Source: Chthonomonadaceae bacterium
GTDB lineage: Bacteria > Armatimonadota > Chthonomonadetes > Chthonomonadales > Chthonomonadaceae
Assembly: GCA_025054835.1 (NCBI GenBank)
Contig: JANWZQ010000015.1
Coordinates: forward strand, 1-34,759
Direction: 5' to 3'
Length of the DNA stretch: 34,759 nucleotides
A program made the position numbers and the translations under genes. Positions 17,140 through 24,778 of the stretch are shown in pieces. Each line of letters begins with the position of its first letter. The stretch's first letter is position 1. Below the pieces are notes generated by a model, which was not told the origin of the DNA, searched no databases, and saw nothing but the letters and a program-made list of their open reading frames with translations.

Positions 17140-17221
17140 CGCTGGTCTCCTCCCGACGCACCGCGTCCACATGGTAATCTGCCCCTTAGACGGACACAGA
17201 TGCAGGAACGTTACGGATGCC

Positions 17222-18337
17222 TCACCCCGTTGTGCCGGCGTTTGTGTCTGCGCGCGCGATCAGAGGACGTAACTCCGGGCACTCACGGAAGCGCCAGATC
17301 AGGCCATCCACATAGTAGTGGAAGAGCACCACCATGGTGAACGGCACGAACAACCACATAGCCCACCCACGTTGCATCAGGCCATATGTCTCAATCACTC
17401 CAACAACCAGCCCATAGAGCATCCCCACAGCAAGCCACTTCAGGGCCACATGCCGCACTCCGGGAAATCGCCGCCGCTGGTAGTGCCACATCCACCCCTG
17501 ATACTGCACGTCGTGATAGGCGGTCTCCAGAGCCTCCGCCACCAGAAACGGAGTGGCCGTTGCAAAAAACACAAAGTAGTGCGTGGAGAGTGCAGCAGCC
17601 ATCAGCAGCACTTTCGGCACGTTGATGGACCTGCCCTGCATCACGCGCCAGACCTGACGCGCCCCGAACACCATCAGCAAGACCAGAAACGCCCCCCATC
17701 CAACCTCCCCGATGTCTGCTGGCAACGACGGGAAGGTAGCCTGCAGGTCGCGATAAATCACGACCGGTCCCCGGATGTCCGCATAGTCGTTCAGCAGGCA
17801 GGCGAACATGCCAGTGTAGAACGTCGCAAAATCGATCCAGTCGTCCAGAGGATCCGTATCGTCGTTGAGCCGCTTGTAGATCTTGAGAAAACCAGCGTGT
17901 TGCCGGATAATGTGCCAGGTGCCGTAGATCGCGGCAAACACGATCAACCGGGCCTCCCAGCCCAGCGCCGTGATCACCAGTCCTGCTGCCAGGAACGCTC
18001 CCAATCCCCATGTGTACAGGCCAGGACGACGGGCGAACTCGGCGCCATCATAATGGGTGCGGGAGAAAGTCTGGAAAATATGCGGATGATCGAAGAACGC
18101 GGTGAAGAAGAAGTAGGTGATCAGAATGCTGTCGCCATGCAGCAGAAAGCCCATGTGGTGCGCGAGGCGGTAGACCCCGTAGAACACAAACGTGAGCACT
18201 CCGCTGCAGATGAAGAACCCGAGGTCATAGCGCGCGCTCACGATCCACCGGGGACCAGAAGGCAGCCGATCCCGTGCATCTCCTGAAGACGCAGGTACGG
18301 AGGACACAGAGGGAGACATGGGATCCGGAACCACCAT
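17222..18337 (-). CDS. histidine-rich multi-spanning membrane protein, unknown
   Basis: A 371-residue integral membrane protein with about eight hydrophobic segments after a 30-residue polar N-terminus. I do not recognise a named family. Conserved-looking His and aromatic motifs lie near the membrane segments: FFDHPHIFQT (His84, His86), His95, YGTWHIIRQHAGFLKIY (His142, His147), AYHDVQYQGWMWHYQRR (His275, His285) and HYYVDGLIWRFRE (His340). Paired intramembrane His clusters suggest a metal-dependent enzyme, as in di-iron membrane oxygenases or desaturases, but the spacing fits none that I can confirm. ATG 18337 has GAGG about 6 nt upstream. It precedes the macroglobulin gene by 82 bp on the same strand, so the two may be co-transcribed. 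Confidence 0.78.
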   Translation of the reverse strand: MVVPDPMSPSVSSVPASSGDARDRLPSGPRWIVSARYDLGFFICSGVLTFVFYGVYRLAHHMGFLLHGDSILITYFFFTAFFDHPHIFQTFSRTHYDGAEFARRPGLYTWGLGAFLAAGLVITALGWEARLIVFAAIYGTWHIIRQHAGFLKIYKRLNDDTDPLDDWIDFATFYTGMFACLLNDYADIRGPVVIYRDLQATFPSLPADIGEVGWGAFLVLLMVFGARQVWRVMQGRSINVPKVLLMAAALSTHYFVFFATATPFLVAEALETAYHDVQYQGWMWHYQRRRFPGVRHVALKWLAVGMLYGLVVGVIETYGLMQRGWAMWLFVPFTMVVLFHYYVDGLIWRFRECPELRPLIARADTNAGTTG

Positions 18338-18450
18338 GGTATCCTCAGGGTGCGTGCGCTACGCTCATTATACCTGCATCGGGATCAACGCAGGATCCGC
18401 AACCGGCCCCGGCCAGGGTGTGGCTCGCAGGGAAAATCCTGCCATTTGGA

Positions 18451-18464
18451 GTATACTGTTATAC
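18451..18464. promoter_or_regulatory. AT-rich palindrome / -10-like element before trkA genes
   Basis: GTATA, 4 nt, then TATAC (18451-18464) includes the -10-like TATACT on the + strand, about 65 bp upstream of the first RCK gene. It stands out from its GC-rich surroundings and could be promoter, operator or both. No good -35 box is seen. Confidence 0.3.
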
Positions 18465-18520
18465 GGCTTCCGGTACGAAGCGAAGAGGAGCGCGGGAGAA
18501 CGGAAAGGCGGATACCTCTC

Positions 18521-18973
18521 ATGAACATCGTTATCCTCGGTTGCGGGCGCGTCGGCTCGACGCTGGCGCGCATGATGTTCAAAGACGGCCATAATGTCAC
18601 TGTTATTGACCTGCAGGGCGAGGCGTTTCGCAGGCTGGGCCCCAGGTATAAGGGCAACCGCATCATTGGCAATGGCATCGACGAGGATGTTATGCGACGC
18701 GCAGGGATCGAAAACGCGGACGTCTTCGTCGCCGTCACTCAGGGCGACAATCGCAATATCATGGCCTCTCAGATTGCACAGCACGTGTTCCATGTGCCCA
18801 AGGTGATCGCTCGCATTTACGACCCGGTGCGCGCGGATCGCTACCGGCAGCTGGGGATCACGACCCTGTGCACTACCACCATCGCGTCGGGACTGATCCG
18901 CGATTTCGTGACCAGAGATGAGTGGGGTCTGAAGAGAGACTATTCCCGTGACTATCTGGAAATGAACGTGTAG
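18521..18973 (+). CDS. TrkA-N (RCK) domain potassium uptake regulator
   Basis: A 150-residue cytoplasmic regulator of potassium transport (TrkA/KtrA type). It is essentially one RCK N-terminal Rossmann domain: MNIVILGCGRVGSTLA with the Gly7-x-Gly9-x-x-Gly12 nucleotide-binding loop, the acidic end of the second strand (VIDLQ), and the DVFVAVTQGDNRN and KVIARIYDP segments. No RCK C-terminal domain is present, unlike its neighbour. ATG 18521 is chosen over a frame open from 18350, whose extra residues are not RCK-like; a GGAAAGG site lies upstream. A second RCK gene follows 25 bp downstream. Paired TrkA proteins also occur in Actinobacteria. No TrkH/KtrB channel subunit is seen in the window. 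Confidence 0.9.
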   Translation: MNIVILGCGRVGSTLARMMFKDGHNVTVIDLQGEAFRRLGPRYKGNRIIGNGIDEDVMRRAGIENADVFVAVTQGDNRNIMASQIAQHVFHVPKVIARIYDPVRADRYRQLGITTLCTTTIASGLIRDFVTRDEWGLKRDYSRDYLEMNV

Positions 18974-18998
18974 CCACCCGCCTCCAGAGAGGACGGAC

Positions 18999-19664
18999 AT
19001 GTACATCATCATCGTCGGTGGAGGAAACGTTGGCTACTATCTGGGCAAGCAGCTGCTGGCAGCCAGGCATGAAGTCCTGATCATGGAGAAAGATCGCCAG
19101 CGCTGCCGCACCATCAGTGAAGAGCTGGGCGAAGTCGTCATGCAGGGCGACGGATGCGAAGTCGCAATGCAGACCGAGGCGGGGTTCGGCCGGGCCGATG
19201 TGGTCGTAGCGGTTACCGGGAGTGACGATGACAACCTGGTGGTGTGCCAGATGGCCAAAATGGAGCACAACGTGCCTCGCACAATCTCACGCGTGAATGA
19301 CCCGCGCAACGAGAAGCTCTTCCATCAGCTGGGCATCGACGCCACGGTTAGCTCGACCAAAATCATTTACAACCTGATCGAACAGGAAGTGGGCGGCGGA
19401 GAGGTGATCCCGCTGGCCGCGTTGAACCGGGGCAACATCGAGATCGTAGAAGTCGAGATCGGCGCGAAATCGCCCGTCCTGAATAAAACGATCAGCAGTC
19501 TGGCCCTTCCAGAAGAAGCGCTGGTCATTTCGATCATCCGCGACGGACACGCGATCCTGCCCAGCGGAGACACGCGCATCCAGCTGGACGACAGCATCAT
19601 CGCGCTCGTCAATGCCGATCGGGAGCCCCAGTTGCGCGAAGTCTTCGCAGAAAGAGCCGAGTGA
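18999..19664 (+). CDS. trkA: TrkA family potassium uptake protein (RCK N + C)
   Basis: A 221-residue RCK protein. The N-terminal Rossmann domain shows YIIIVGGGNVGYYLG with the GGGNVG nucleotide loop, IMEKD at the end of the second strand, the GDGCE turn and ADVVVAVTGSDDDNL. The C-terminal half (about residues 140-215) is the RCK_C domain with SPVLNKTISSLALP and the closing DDSIIALV strand. Both domains together form the ligand-gated cytoplasmic ring controlling a Trk/Ktr channel. A GAGAGGACGGAC site directly precedes the ATG. It probably works with the shorter RCK protein upstream. Its stop overlaps the GTG of the CHAD gene. Confidence 0.93.
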   Translation: MYIIIVGGGNVGYYLGKQLLAARHEVLIMEKDRQRCRTISEELGEVVMQGDGCEVAMQTEAGFGRADVVVAVTGSDDDNLVVCQMAKMEHNVPRTISRVNDPRNEKLFHQLGIDATVSSTKIIYNLIEQEVGGGEVIPLAALNRGNIEIVEVEIGAKSPVLNKTISSLALPEEALVISIIRDGHAILPSGDTRIQLDDSIIALVNADREPQLREVFAERAE

Positions 19665-20938
19665 ACACCATGTCTCCGACCACCACGTCGCCGGAAGCTG
19701 CCGCCGACGCATCCCCGTTTGCACTGCGCGCCTACGCGATCGCATTGATCGAAGAGCGACTGCGGCGGATGGTCGCGCAGATCCCGGGCGTTCGCTCCGG
19801 ACGCGACATCGAGGCGATCCATCAGATGCGCGTCTGGTCCCGCCGGTCCCGGGCTGCGCTGGAAGTCTTTCGTCCCTGCTTCGAGGGCAAAGCGTTTGCT
19901 GCCATCGAGAAGCAGGTGCGCCGGGTCACACGGGCTCTGGGCGCCGCGCGCGATCTGGATGTGATGATCGCAACGTTGCAGAAGCGCGAGTCCGCATTCC
20001 CGCCGGAACAACAGGCAGGCATCGACGCATTCATCGCCGCTCTGCGTCGGCAGCGCACACGCCGGCAGAAGGATGTGGAGGCGGCGATGCGCGCACTGGA
20101 GCGTTTCGACGTCCTGACACGCTTTGCTGAAATCGCCGCGCGCGAGGGAGTGGTCATCACAAAAACGCGGCGCCAGAAACGGGCTTCTATCACCGTAGAT
20201 CCAGCTGTATCCCTCGTGGCCAACGCCGAGCGGGTCATCGCAGCGCGTGTGGACGCCCTGCTCCGTTACGAGCCGTTTCTAGCGCACCCCGAGTGCGTGA
20301 CCGAATTGCACGAGATGCGCATTGCCGCCAAACGCCTGCGCTACACGCTCGAAGTCTTCGAAAAAAGCGTGACACAGGAGGAACGCTTCGCAAAGCCCTA
20401 TGCGCAGGCCATCGAAACCGTGCGCCTCCTGCAGGAGCATCTGGGCGAGATCCATGATGCCGATGTGCTGGTGCCGCACCTGACCGAGCACCTGTGTCAT
20501 CTGCTCGCGCCCGGCTACGGCGTCGACCTGCACGGTCAACCGGTAGCCGGTGTCGCGCTGGTCGATTTTGAAGCCTGCCAGGGCCTGCTGACCCTCTGTC
20601 GGGATACCCGTGACGCCCGGCAGGAACGTTACCACCGTCTGGTGCAGGAGTGGAGCCGCATCCAGAGCGAGGGCATGTTCGACGCGCTACGCGCCCTGCT
20701 CCATCAGGTAGCTCATCCCGCTTCGCACGAAGCTCTGGCAGAAGGTGTGCCTGCGCAACGGCCCCTTCCAGATAACGGGCCATCTCCCGGACACGAACAT
20801 GAACGAGGACAGGACCCTGCCCACGCCCATCACAACGCCAGCACGCCCGGGAACCACCGGAGAGGGCAACGAGGCACCTCCCCGACGCATAACGGACATT
20901 CCGGGCCTGGGCCCGATCCGGATCCGGGCGCTGCATAA
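19661..20938 (+). CDS. CHAD domain protein (polyphosphate-binding)
   Basis: A 425-residue protein with one CHAD domain, a helical fold with conserved His and many Arg/Lys that binds inorganic polyphosphate. The two signature helices are IHQMRVWSRRSRAAL (His54) and LHEMRIAAKRLRYTLE (His217), and GEIHDADVL lies near residue 262. The domain ends near residue 350. The last 55 residues are low-complexity (His, Pro, Gly, Asn, Asp) and are encoded by DNA that also encodes the start of the next gene in another frame. GTG 19661 overlaps the previous stop (GTGA); ATG 19670 is an alternative. Its place before two exopolyphosphatase-family genes supports a polyphosphate role. Confidence 0.88.
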   Translation: MNTMSPTTTSPEAAADASPFALRAYAIALIEERLRRMVAQIPGVRSGRDIEAIHQMRVWSRRSRAALEVFRPCFEGKAFAAIEKQVRRVTRALGAARDLDVMIATLQKRESAFPPEQQAGIDAFIAALRRQRTRRQKDVEAAMRALERFDVLTRFAEIAAREGVVITKTRRQKRASITVDPAVSLVANAERVIAARVDALLRYEPFLAHPECVTELHEMRIAAKRLRYTLEVFEKSVTQEERFAKPYAQAIETVRLLQEHLGEIHDADVLVPHLTEHLCHLLAPGYGVDLHGQPVAGVALVDFEACQGLLTLCRDTRDARQERYHRLVQEWSRIQSEGMFDALRALLHQVAHPASHEALAEGVPAQRPLPDNGPSPGHEHERGQDPAHAHHNASTPGNHRRGQRGTSPTHNGHSGPGPDPDPGAA

Positions 20939-21404
20939 GGCCGGCTTCCGAACGCTCTCCGCGTTACGCGCCGCTCCGCTGGAAGCGCTGTGCGCTGTCC
21001 CCGGCATGAGCGTGGTCAAAGCACGTCACATTCAGGAGTATCTGGCGCGCTTCCCCTGCCTGCCCGAACCGGATCCGGAAGAAGAGACCCCTATCACACC
21101 TGACTCGACACTGAGTCTCCAGACCGCGGGTGCGCGCGCCCTGAAGCAAACCATCGACCTGCTCGTCGCACACATGGCCGTTGGACTGCGCCCGCGCCTG
21201 CTGCGGCAACTGCTCCGGCTGGCAACCCATGCCGAAGCGGTCGTGCAGAGCGCCCCGCATCTTTCTGAAAAACGCGGGGAACAGATCGAACGCATCCTGC
21301 GGCAGGCTGCCGCCCTGCTCGCAGCAGCAGATCACCACTGCAACCGCAAAGAGCAGGCCCGGCTCGCGGCGGATCTATCCGCCCTGATCGATCAACTGAT
21401 TTGA
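20799..21404 (+). CDS. helix-hairpin-helix domain protein, function unknown
   Basis: A 201-residue protein. Residues 30-80 form a helix-hairpin-helix-like pair: ITDIPGLGPIRIRALHKAGF and ALCAVPGMSVVKARHIQEYL, with the G-h-G hairpins of non-specific DNA-binding or DNA-repair proteins. The rest is helical and Leu/Ala/Arg-rich with no family I recognise. ATG 20799 makes it overlap the CHAD gene by 140 bp in another frame. Even the first recognisable helix-hairpin-helix residues (from about 20881) lie within the CHAD frame, so some overlap is real unless the CHAD gene carries a frameshift. A good ribosome binding site is not seen. It lies between polyphosphate genes. Confidence 0.7.
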   Translation: MNEDRTLPTPITTPARPGTTGEGNEAPPRRITDIPGLGPIRIRALHKAGFRTLSALRAAPLEALCAVPGMSVVKARHIQEYLARFPCLPEPDPEEETPITPDSTLSLQTAGARALKQTIDLLVAHMAVGLRPRLLRQLLRLATHAEAVVQSAPHLSEKRGEQIERILRQAAALLAAADHHCNRKEQARLAADLSALIDQLI

Positions 21405-21426
21405 AAGAGAGGAGTTCACGCACCCC

Positions 21427-22392
21427 GTGACCCGGGCTACCGCCTCTCCACACGCGTTACGCTGTGCGAGCATCGACGTGGGCACCAATACCGTCAAACT
21501 GCTGGTCGTCCAGCAAGTCGCCGACCGGCTGGAACCGCTCTACGAGCGCGCCGGTACCGTGCGACTGGGCGAGGGCATGCAGGCCAGCGGTATGCGCCTG
21601 CGCGAGGCAGCCATGCGCCGCACGCTGGACCTGCTGGACGAGTTCGTTGCGCAGGCACGGGCACAGGGCGCCGACCCGATCGTCGCTGTGGGCACCGCGG
21701 CTTTGCGTGAGGCGGTGAACCGCGAGGATTTCCTGCAACGCGCGCGAGAACGGTGCGGTCTGGAGATCACGGTGATCTCCGGAGAGGAAGAGGCCCGCCT
21801 CTCCTACCTTGCTGTGCGTCGGGACACCCTCTGGCGCGACTGTCCACGGCTCGTTGTGATCGACATCGGCGGAGGAAGCACTGAGGTCATCCACGGCGAG
21901 ATCGGCACCGATCGAATCGCGTCGCGTGTCAGCGTGGGGCTGGGCGCGGTCAAACTGACAGAAAGCGTGCTGCGCTCCGACCCGCCCACCGTTCGAGAAC
22001 TGACGGCCGCGCAACAACAGGCCTCCGGGGCTCTGCAATCACTGGAAGCAGCGACCGGACCGGCATGCGTGGTGGGAGTGGGCGGCACTGTAACGACCCT
22101 GGGTGCCATGGACCTGGGCGGCGTGGCCACCCCGGAGGTCCTGCACGGGCATACACTGTCACTGGCCCGTCTGGAAAACCTGATTGCCCTGCTGGCCTCC
22201 CGCACGATAGAACAACGGAAGCAGATCCCCGGTCTGGATCCGGCTCGGGCCGACATCATTCTCGCGGGCGCCATTCTGCTCGCGCAAGCGCTCGCCCATC
22301 TGCATGCCCCAACAATCGACGTCAGCACGCGCGGATTGCGGTGGGGCGTGCTGTATGACCGGTGCCTATCATCATCTACGAGGACCGTATGA
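21427..22392 (+). CDS. Ppx/GppA phosphatase family protein, short form
   Basis: A 321-residue exopolyphosphatase/guanosine pentaphosphatase-family enzyme of the actin-like ATPase superfamily. Phosphate-binding motifs are intact: IDVGTNTVKLLV (from residue 16), ISGEEEARLSYL, VIDIGGGSTEV and VGGTVTTLGAM. It would hydrolyse terminal phosphates of polyphosphate or pppGpp. It contains only the Ppx/GppA domain pair and lacks the C-terminal HD region, which is encoded by the next gene with an ATGA overlap. GTG 21427 follows GAGAGGAG by about 12 nt. A paralogue with a fused HD domain lies just downstream. Which of the two substrates it prefers cannot be told from sequence. Confidence 0.92.
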   Translation: MTRATASPHALRCASIDVGTNTVKLLVVQQVADRLEPLYERAGTVRLGEGMQASGMRLREAAMRRTLDLLDEFVAQARAQGADPIVAVGTAALREAVNREDFLQRARERCGLEITVISGEEEARLSYLAVRRDTLWRDCPRLVVIDIGGGSTEVIHGEIGTDRIASRVSVGLGAVKLTESVLRSDPPTVRELTAAQQQASGALQSLEAATGPACVVGVGGTVTTLGAMDLGGVATPEVLHGHTLSLARLENLIALLASRTIEQRKQIPGLDPARADIILAGAILLAQALAHLHAPTIDVSTRGLRWGVLYDRCLSSSTRTV

Positions 22393-23030
22393 ACGCGAAA
22401 CTCAATGCCATTCTGGAACTGGCGCGCCGCTACAATTACGACGCCGGACACGCTCATCAGGTGGAATGCCTTGCGGGAACGCTGTTCATGGAGACCGAAC
22501 CTCTGCACCAGCTGGGTCGTGAAGATCGGAAACTGCTGGAATACGCGGCCATCCTGCACGACATCGGCTACTACGTCAGCGCACGCGGGCACCACCGGCA
22601 CACATTGCAGATGATCATGATGGAACCCCTGCCAGAGTTCTCACGGGAGGAGAAAACGGTCATCGCCAACATCGCGCGCTACCATCGTAAAGCCCTGCCG
22701 ACGATCGAGCACACTGCCTTTGGCATTCTGTCCGATGAAGACAAGCGCCGGGTCAGCCTGCTGGCCCCATTGCTGCGCATCGCCGACGCGCTGGATCGCT
22801 CCCATCAGGGGCTGGTGCAGGAGCTCTTCTGCGATCTGCGCGACGACGCACTGGTGATCTACGCAGGCTCCAGTACTGAAATGCCGGTAGAAACAGCGGC
22901 GCTGGACCGTCGGGCCGACATGTTCCGACAGGTGTACCGCCGCGATGCGCAGTTGCGCGTGTTGCGACCCCGCCTGCCCGAAGGACGTCGTGAGGCCAGC
23001 TTCGCCTTCGAAGCGGCCGGAAGTCGCTAG
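22389..23030 (+). CDS. HD domain phosphohydrolase, partner of split Ppx
   Basis: A 213-residue HD-superfamily protein matching the C-terminal part of long exopolyphosphatases. His23 in GHAHQVE, the His57-Asp58 pair in LHDIGYYV, and later His residues in GHHRHT and YHRKALP supply the metal ligands. ATG 22389 overlaps the previous stop (ATGA) and has GAGG about 6 nt upstream; a GTG at 22362 is less likely. The 4-bp overlap with the Ppx/GppA gene indicates translational coupling and probably a complex. Its arrangement matches the C-terminal half of the fused paralogue that follows (LHDIGYY versus THDIGTF; NIARYHRKALP versus NVALYHRKGFP). Confidence 0.9.
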   Translation: MNAKLNAILELARRYNYDAGHAHQVECLAGTLFMETEPLHQLGREDRKLLEYAAILHDIGYYVSARGHHRHTLQMIMMEPLPEFSREEKTVIANIARYHRKALPTIEHTAFGILSDEDKRRVSLLAPLLRIADALDRSHQGLVQELFCDLRDDALVIYAGSSTEMPVETAALDRRADMFRQVYRRDAQLRVLRPRLPEGRREASFAFEAAGSR

Positions 23031-23036
23031 GCTCTC

Positions 23037-24662
23037 ATGACCACACCGCACGAACACCGTCACAGCAGAGAGAGAAACACGCCCGGTGTGTTCGCGGCCA
23101 TCGATATCGGCACGAACTCCATCCGGATGGTGGTAGCGCGCGTCGAGAACAATCAGCGCCTGACCACACTGGCACAACACCGGGAGATGGTACGCCTGGG
23201 CGAAAACGAGTTCACAACAGGCCGGATGACGCCCGAGGCCATTGCCCGGGGCGCACTGGTGTTCGAACGCTTTGTAGAAGTGGCGCGCGGGTTCGGAGCA
23301 CAGGAGATCGTCGCGCTGGCCACATCCGCCGTACGCGAGGCCGAAAATCGCGAGGAGTTCATCGAACGCGTGCGGCACGATACAGGCGTCGAAGTGCGCG
23401 TGATCTCCGGTGTGGAAGAAGCCCGCCTGATCTGGCTGGGCGTTTCCTCCGGGATCGACCTGGGCGACCGGCGCGCCGTGCTGATCGATATCGGCGGGGG
23501 CAGCACAGAAGTGATCGTCGGCGACGCCTCCGGCTACATCATGCTGGACAGCCTGAAGCTGGGCGCAATCCGGCTCTCCAATCAGTTCTTCCCGGACCCC
23601 GGACCCGTTAGCCCGGAGAAGTTCGCACGCGTTCAGGCGCACGTGCGGGGCGTTGCCAGCCAGGTGCGGCGCAAGGTCCGTCAGCACGGCTTCGATCTGG
23701 CGCTGGGGAGCGCCGGCACCATCACCACCCTGGCCGACGTGGTCGGACGCCGGCTGGGAGAGCCCCCCTTCGCACTCCAGCGCCATCCCTCCTTCCGCTT
23801 GACCGACCTGCAGGAGACCGTCGAAACGCTCTGTCGCCTGCCACTGGAAGATCGGAGACGCGTTGCAGGCATGGATCCGGGTCGCGCCGACATCATCCTG
23901 GGAGGCGCGGCCATTCTTTTGACCCTGATGGAACTGTTTGGCGCAGACCGGCTCACCGTCAGCGAGCGAGGACTGCGCGAAGGCATCCTGCTGGATTACC
24001 TCCTGCGCGAAGAGGCCGTAGAGCAACGGTTCCACGCGCTCGGCGTGCGCCGCAGGAGCATTCTGGAACTCGCCAGCGCATGCAACTACGAGGCAGAACA
24101 TGCCGAGCACACGGCCTACCTCGCGCTCCGCCTCTTCGACGAGTTACGGCGACTGGAGCTCCATCACTACGGCAAGGTCGAGCGCGAGCTGCTGGAGTAC
24201 GCCGCTCTCACCCACGATATCGGCACGTTCCTCTCCCACTCCAACCATCAAAAGCACGCCTACTACCTGATCCGCAACTACGACCTGCTCGGCTTCAACG
24301 ACACAGAGATCGACATCATTGCCAACGTCGCGCTGTACCACCGCAAGGGCTTCCCCAAGAAAAAGCACCCCAACCTTGCCCACCTCAGCCGCTCAGAACG
24401 ACAACGGGTCAGCGTGCTGGCTGCCATCCTGCGTGTAGCCGAGGGATTGGACCGCGGGCATCTCGGCCTCGTGAAGGACGTACGGCTGGAGCTCGCGCAG
24501 AACCCGCGCCGCTTCATCCTCACCATGTACTCCGACGCGGACTGCCACCTGGAGATGTGGGGAGTAGAGAACAACCGCGACCTGTTCGAGCACGTCTTCG
24601 AGGCCCCTCTGGACGTACAGGTCGCGCCCCTGCACGTCCGCTCGCTGCACCTGGCCGTATGA
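23037..24662 (+). CDS. ppx: exopolyphosphatase, Ppx/GppA fused to HD domain
   Basis: A 541-residue full-length exopolyphosphatase-type protein. The N-terminal Ppx/GppA part shows AAIDIGTNSIRMVVA, ISGVEEARLIWLG, LIDIGGGSTEVIVG and GSAGTITTLAD. From about residue 335 an HD domain follows, with NYEAEHAEH, THDIGTFLSHS and YHRKGFPKKK. It is predicted to release phosphate processively from polyphosphate chains, or to act on pppGpp, in the cytoplasm. It begins 6 bp after the HD gene and ends the compact polyphosphate locus. Compared with the separate Ppx and HD genes upstream, it is the fused version of the same architecture. Confidence 0.93.
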   Translation: MTTPHEHRHSRERNTPGVFAAIDIGTNSIRMVVARVENNQRLTTLAQHREMVRLGENEFTTGRMTPEAIARGALVFERFVEVARGFGAQEIVALATSAVREAENREEFIERVRHDTGVEVRVISGVEEARLIWLGVSSGIDLGDRRAVLIDIGGGSTEVIVGDASGYIMLDSLKLGAIRLSNQFFPDPGPVSPEKFARVQAHVRGVASQVRRKVRQHGFDLALGSAGTITTLADVVGRRLGEPPFALQRHPSFRLTDLQETVETLCRLPLEDRRRVAGMDPGRADIILGGAAILLTLMELFGADRLTVSERGLREGILLDYLLREEAVEQRFHALGVRRRSILELASACNYEAEHAEHTAYLALRLFDELRRLELHHYGKVERELLEYAALTHDIGTFLSHSNHQKHAYYLIRNYDLLGFNDTEIDIIANVALYHRKGFPKKKHPNLAHLSRSERQRVSVLAAILRVAEGLDRGHLGLVKDVRLELAQNPRRFILTMYSDADCHLEMWGVENNRDLFEHVFEAPLDVQVAPLHVRSLHLAV

Positions 24663-24691
24663 TCGCTCACAGAAGGTCAACCCTCCCGATC

Positions 24692-24721
24692 AGGACAAAA
24701 GCCTGTTGCCCGGCGTAGAAT
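24692..24721 (+). promoter_or_regulatory. weak promoter candidate for the redoxin gene
   Basis: AGGACA (24692-24697) and TAGAAT (24716-24721) are separated by 18 nt, about 60 bp before the redoxin ATG. Each box matches the sigma-70 consensus at about 4-5 of 6 positions. The 116-bp gap after ppx makes an independent promoter plausible. Confidence 0.28.
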
Positions 24722-24778
24722 AAGGTAGCAACACGCTCAGATCCTGCGCCCGTCAAATACAGGCCATCTGGAACCAGA

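Noticed and set aside
17318-18286. A 322-residue + strand frame opposite the histidine-rich membrane protein
   Set aside because: Low-complexity His/Gln/Pro composition; the minus strand shows regular membrane helices and a start site.
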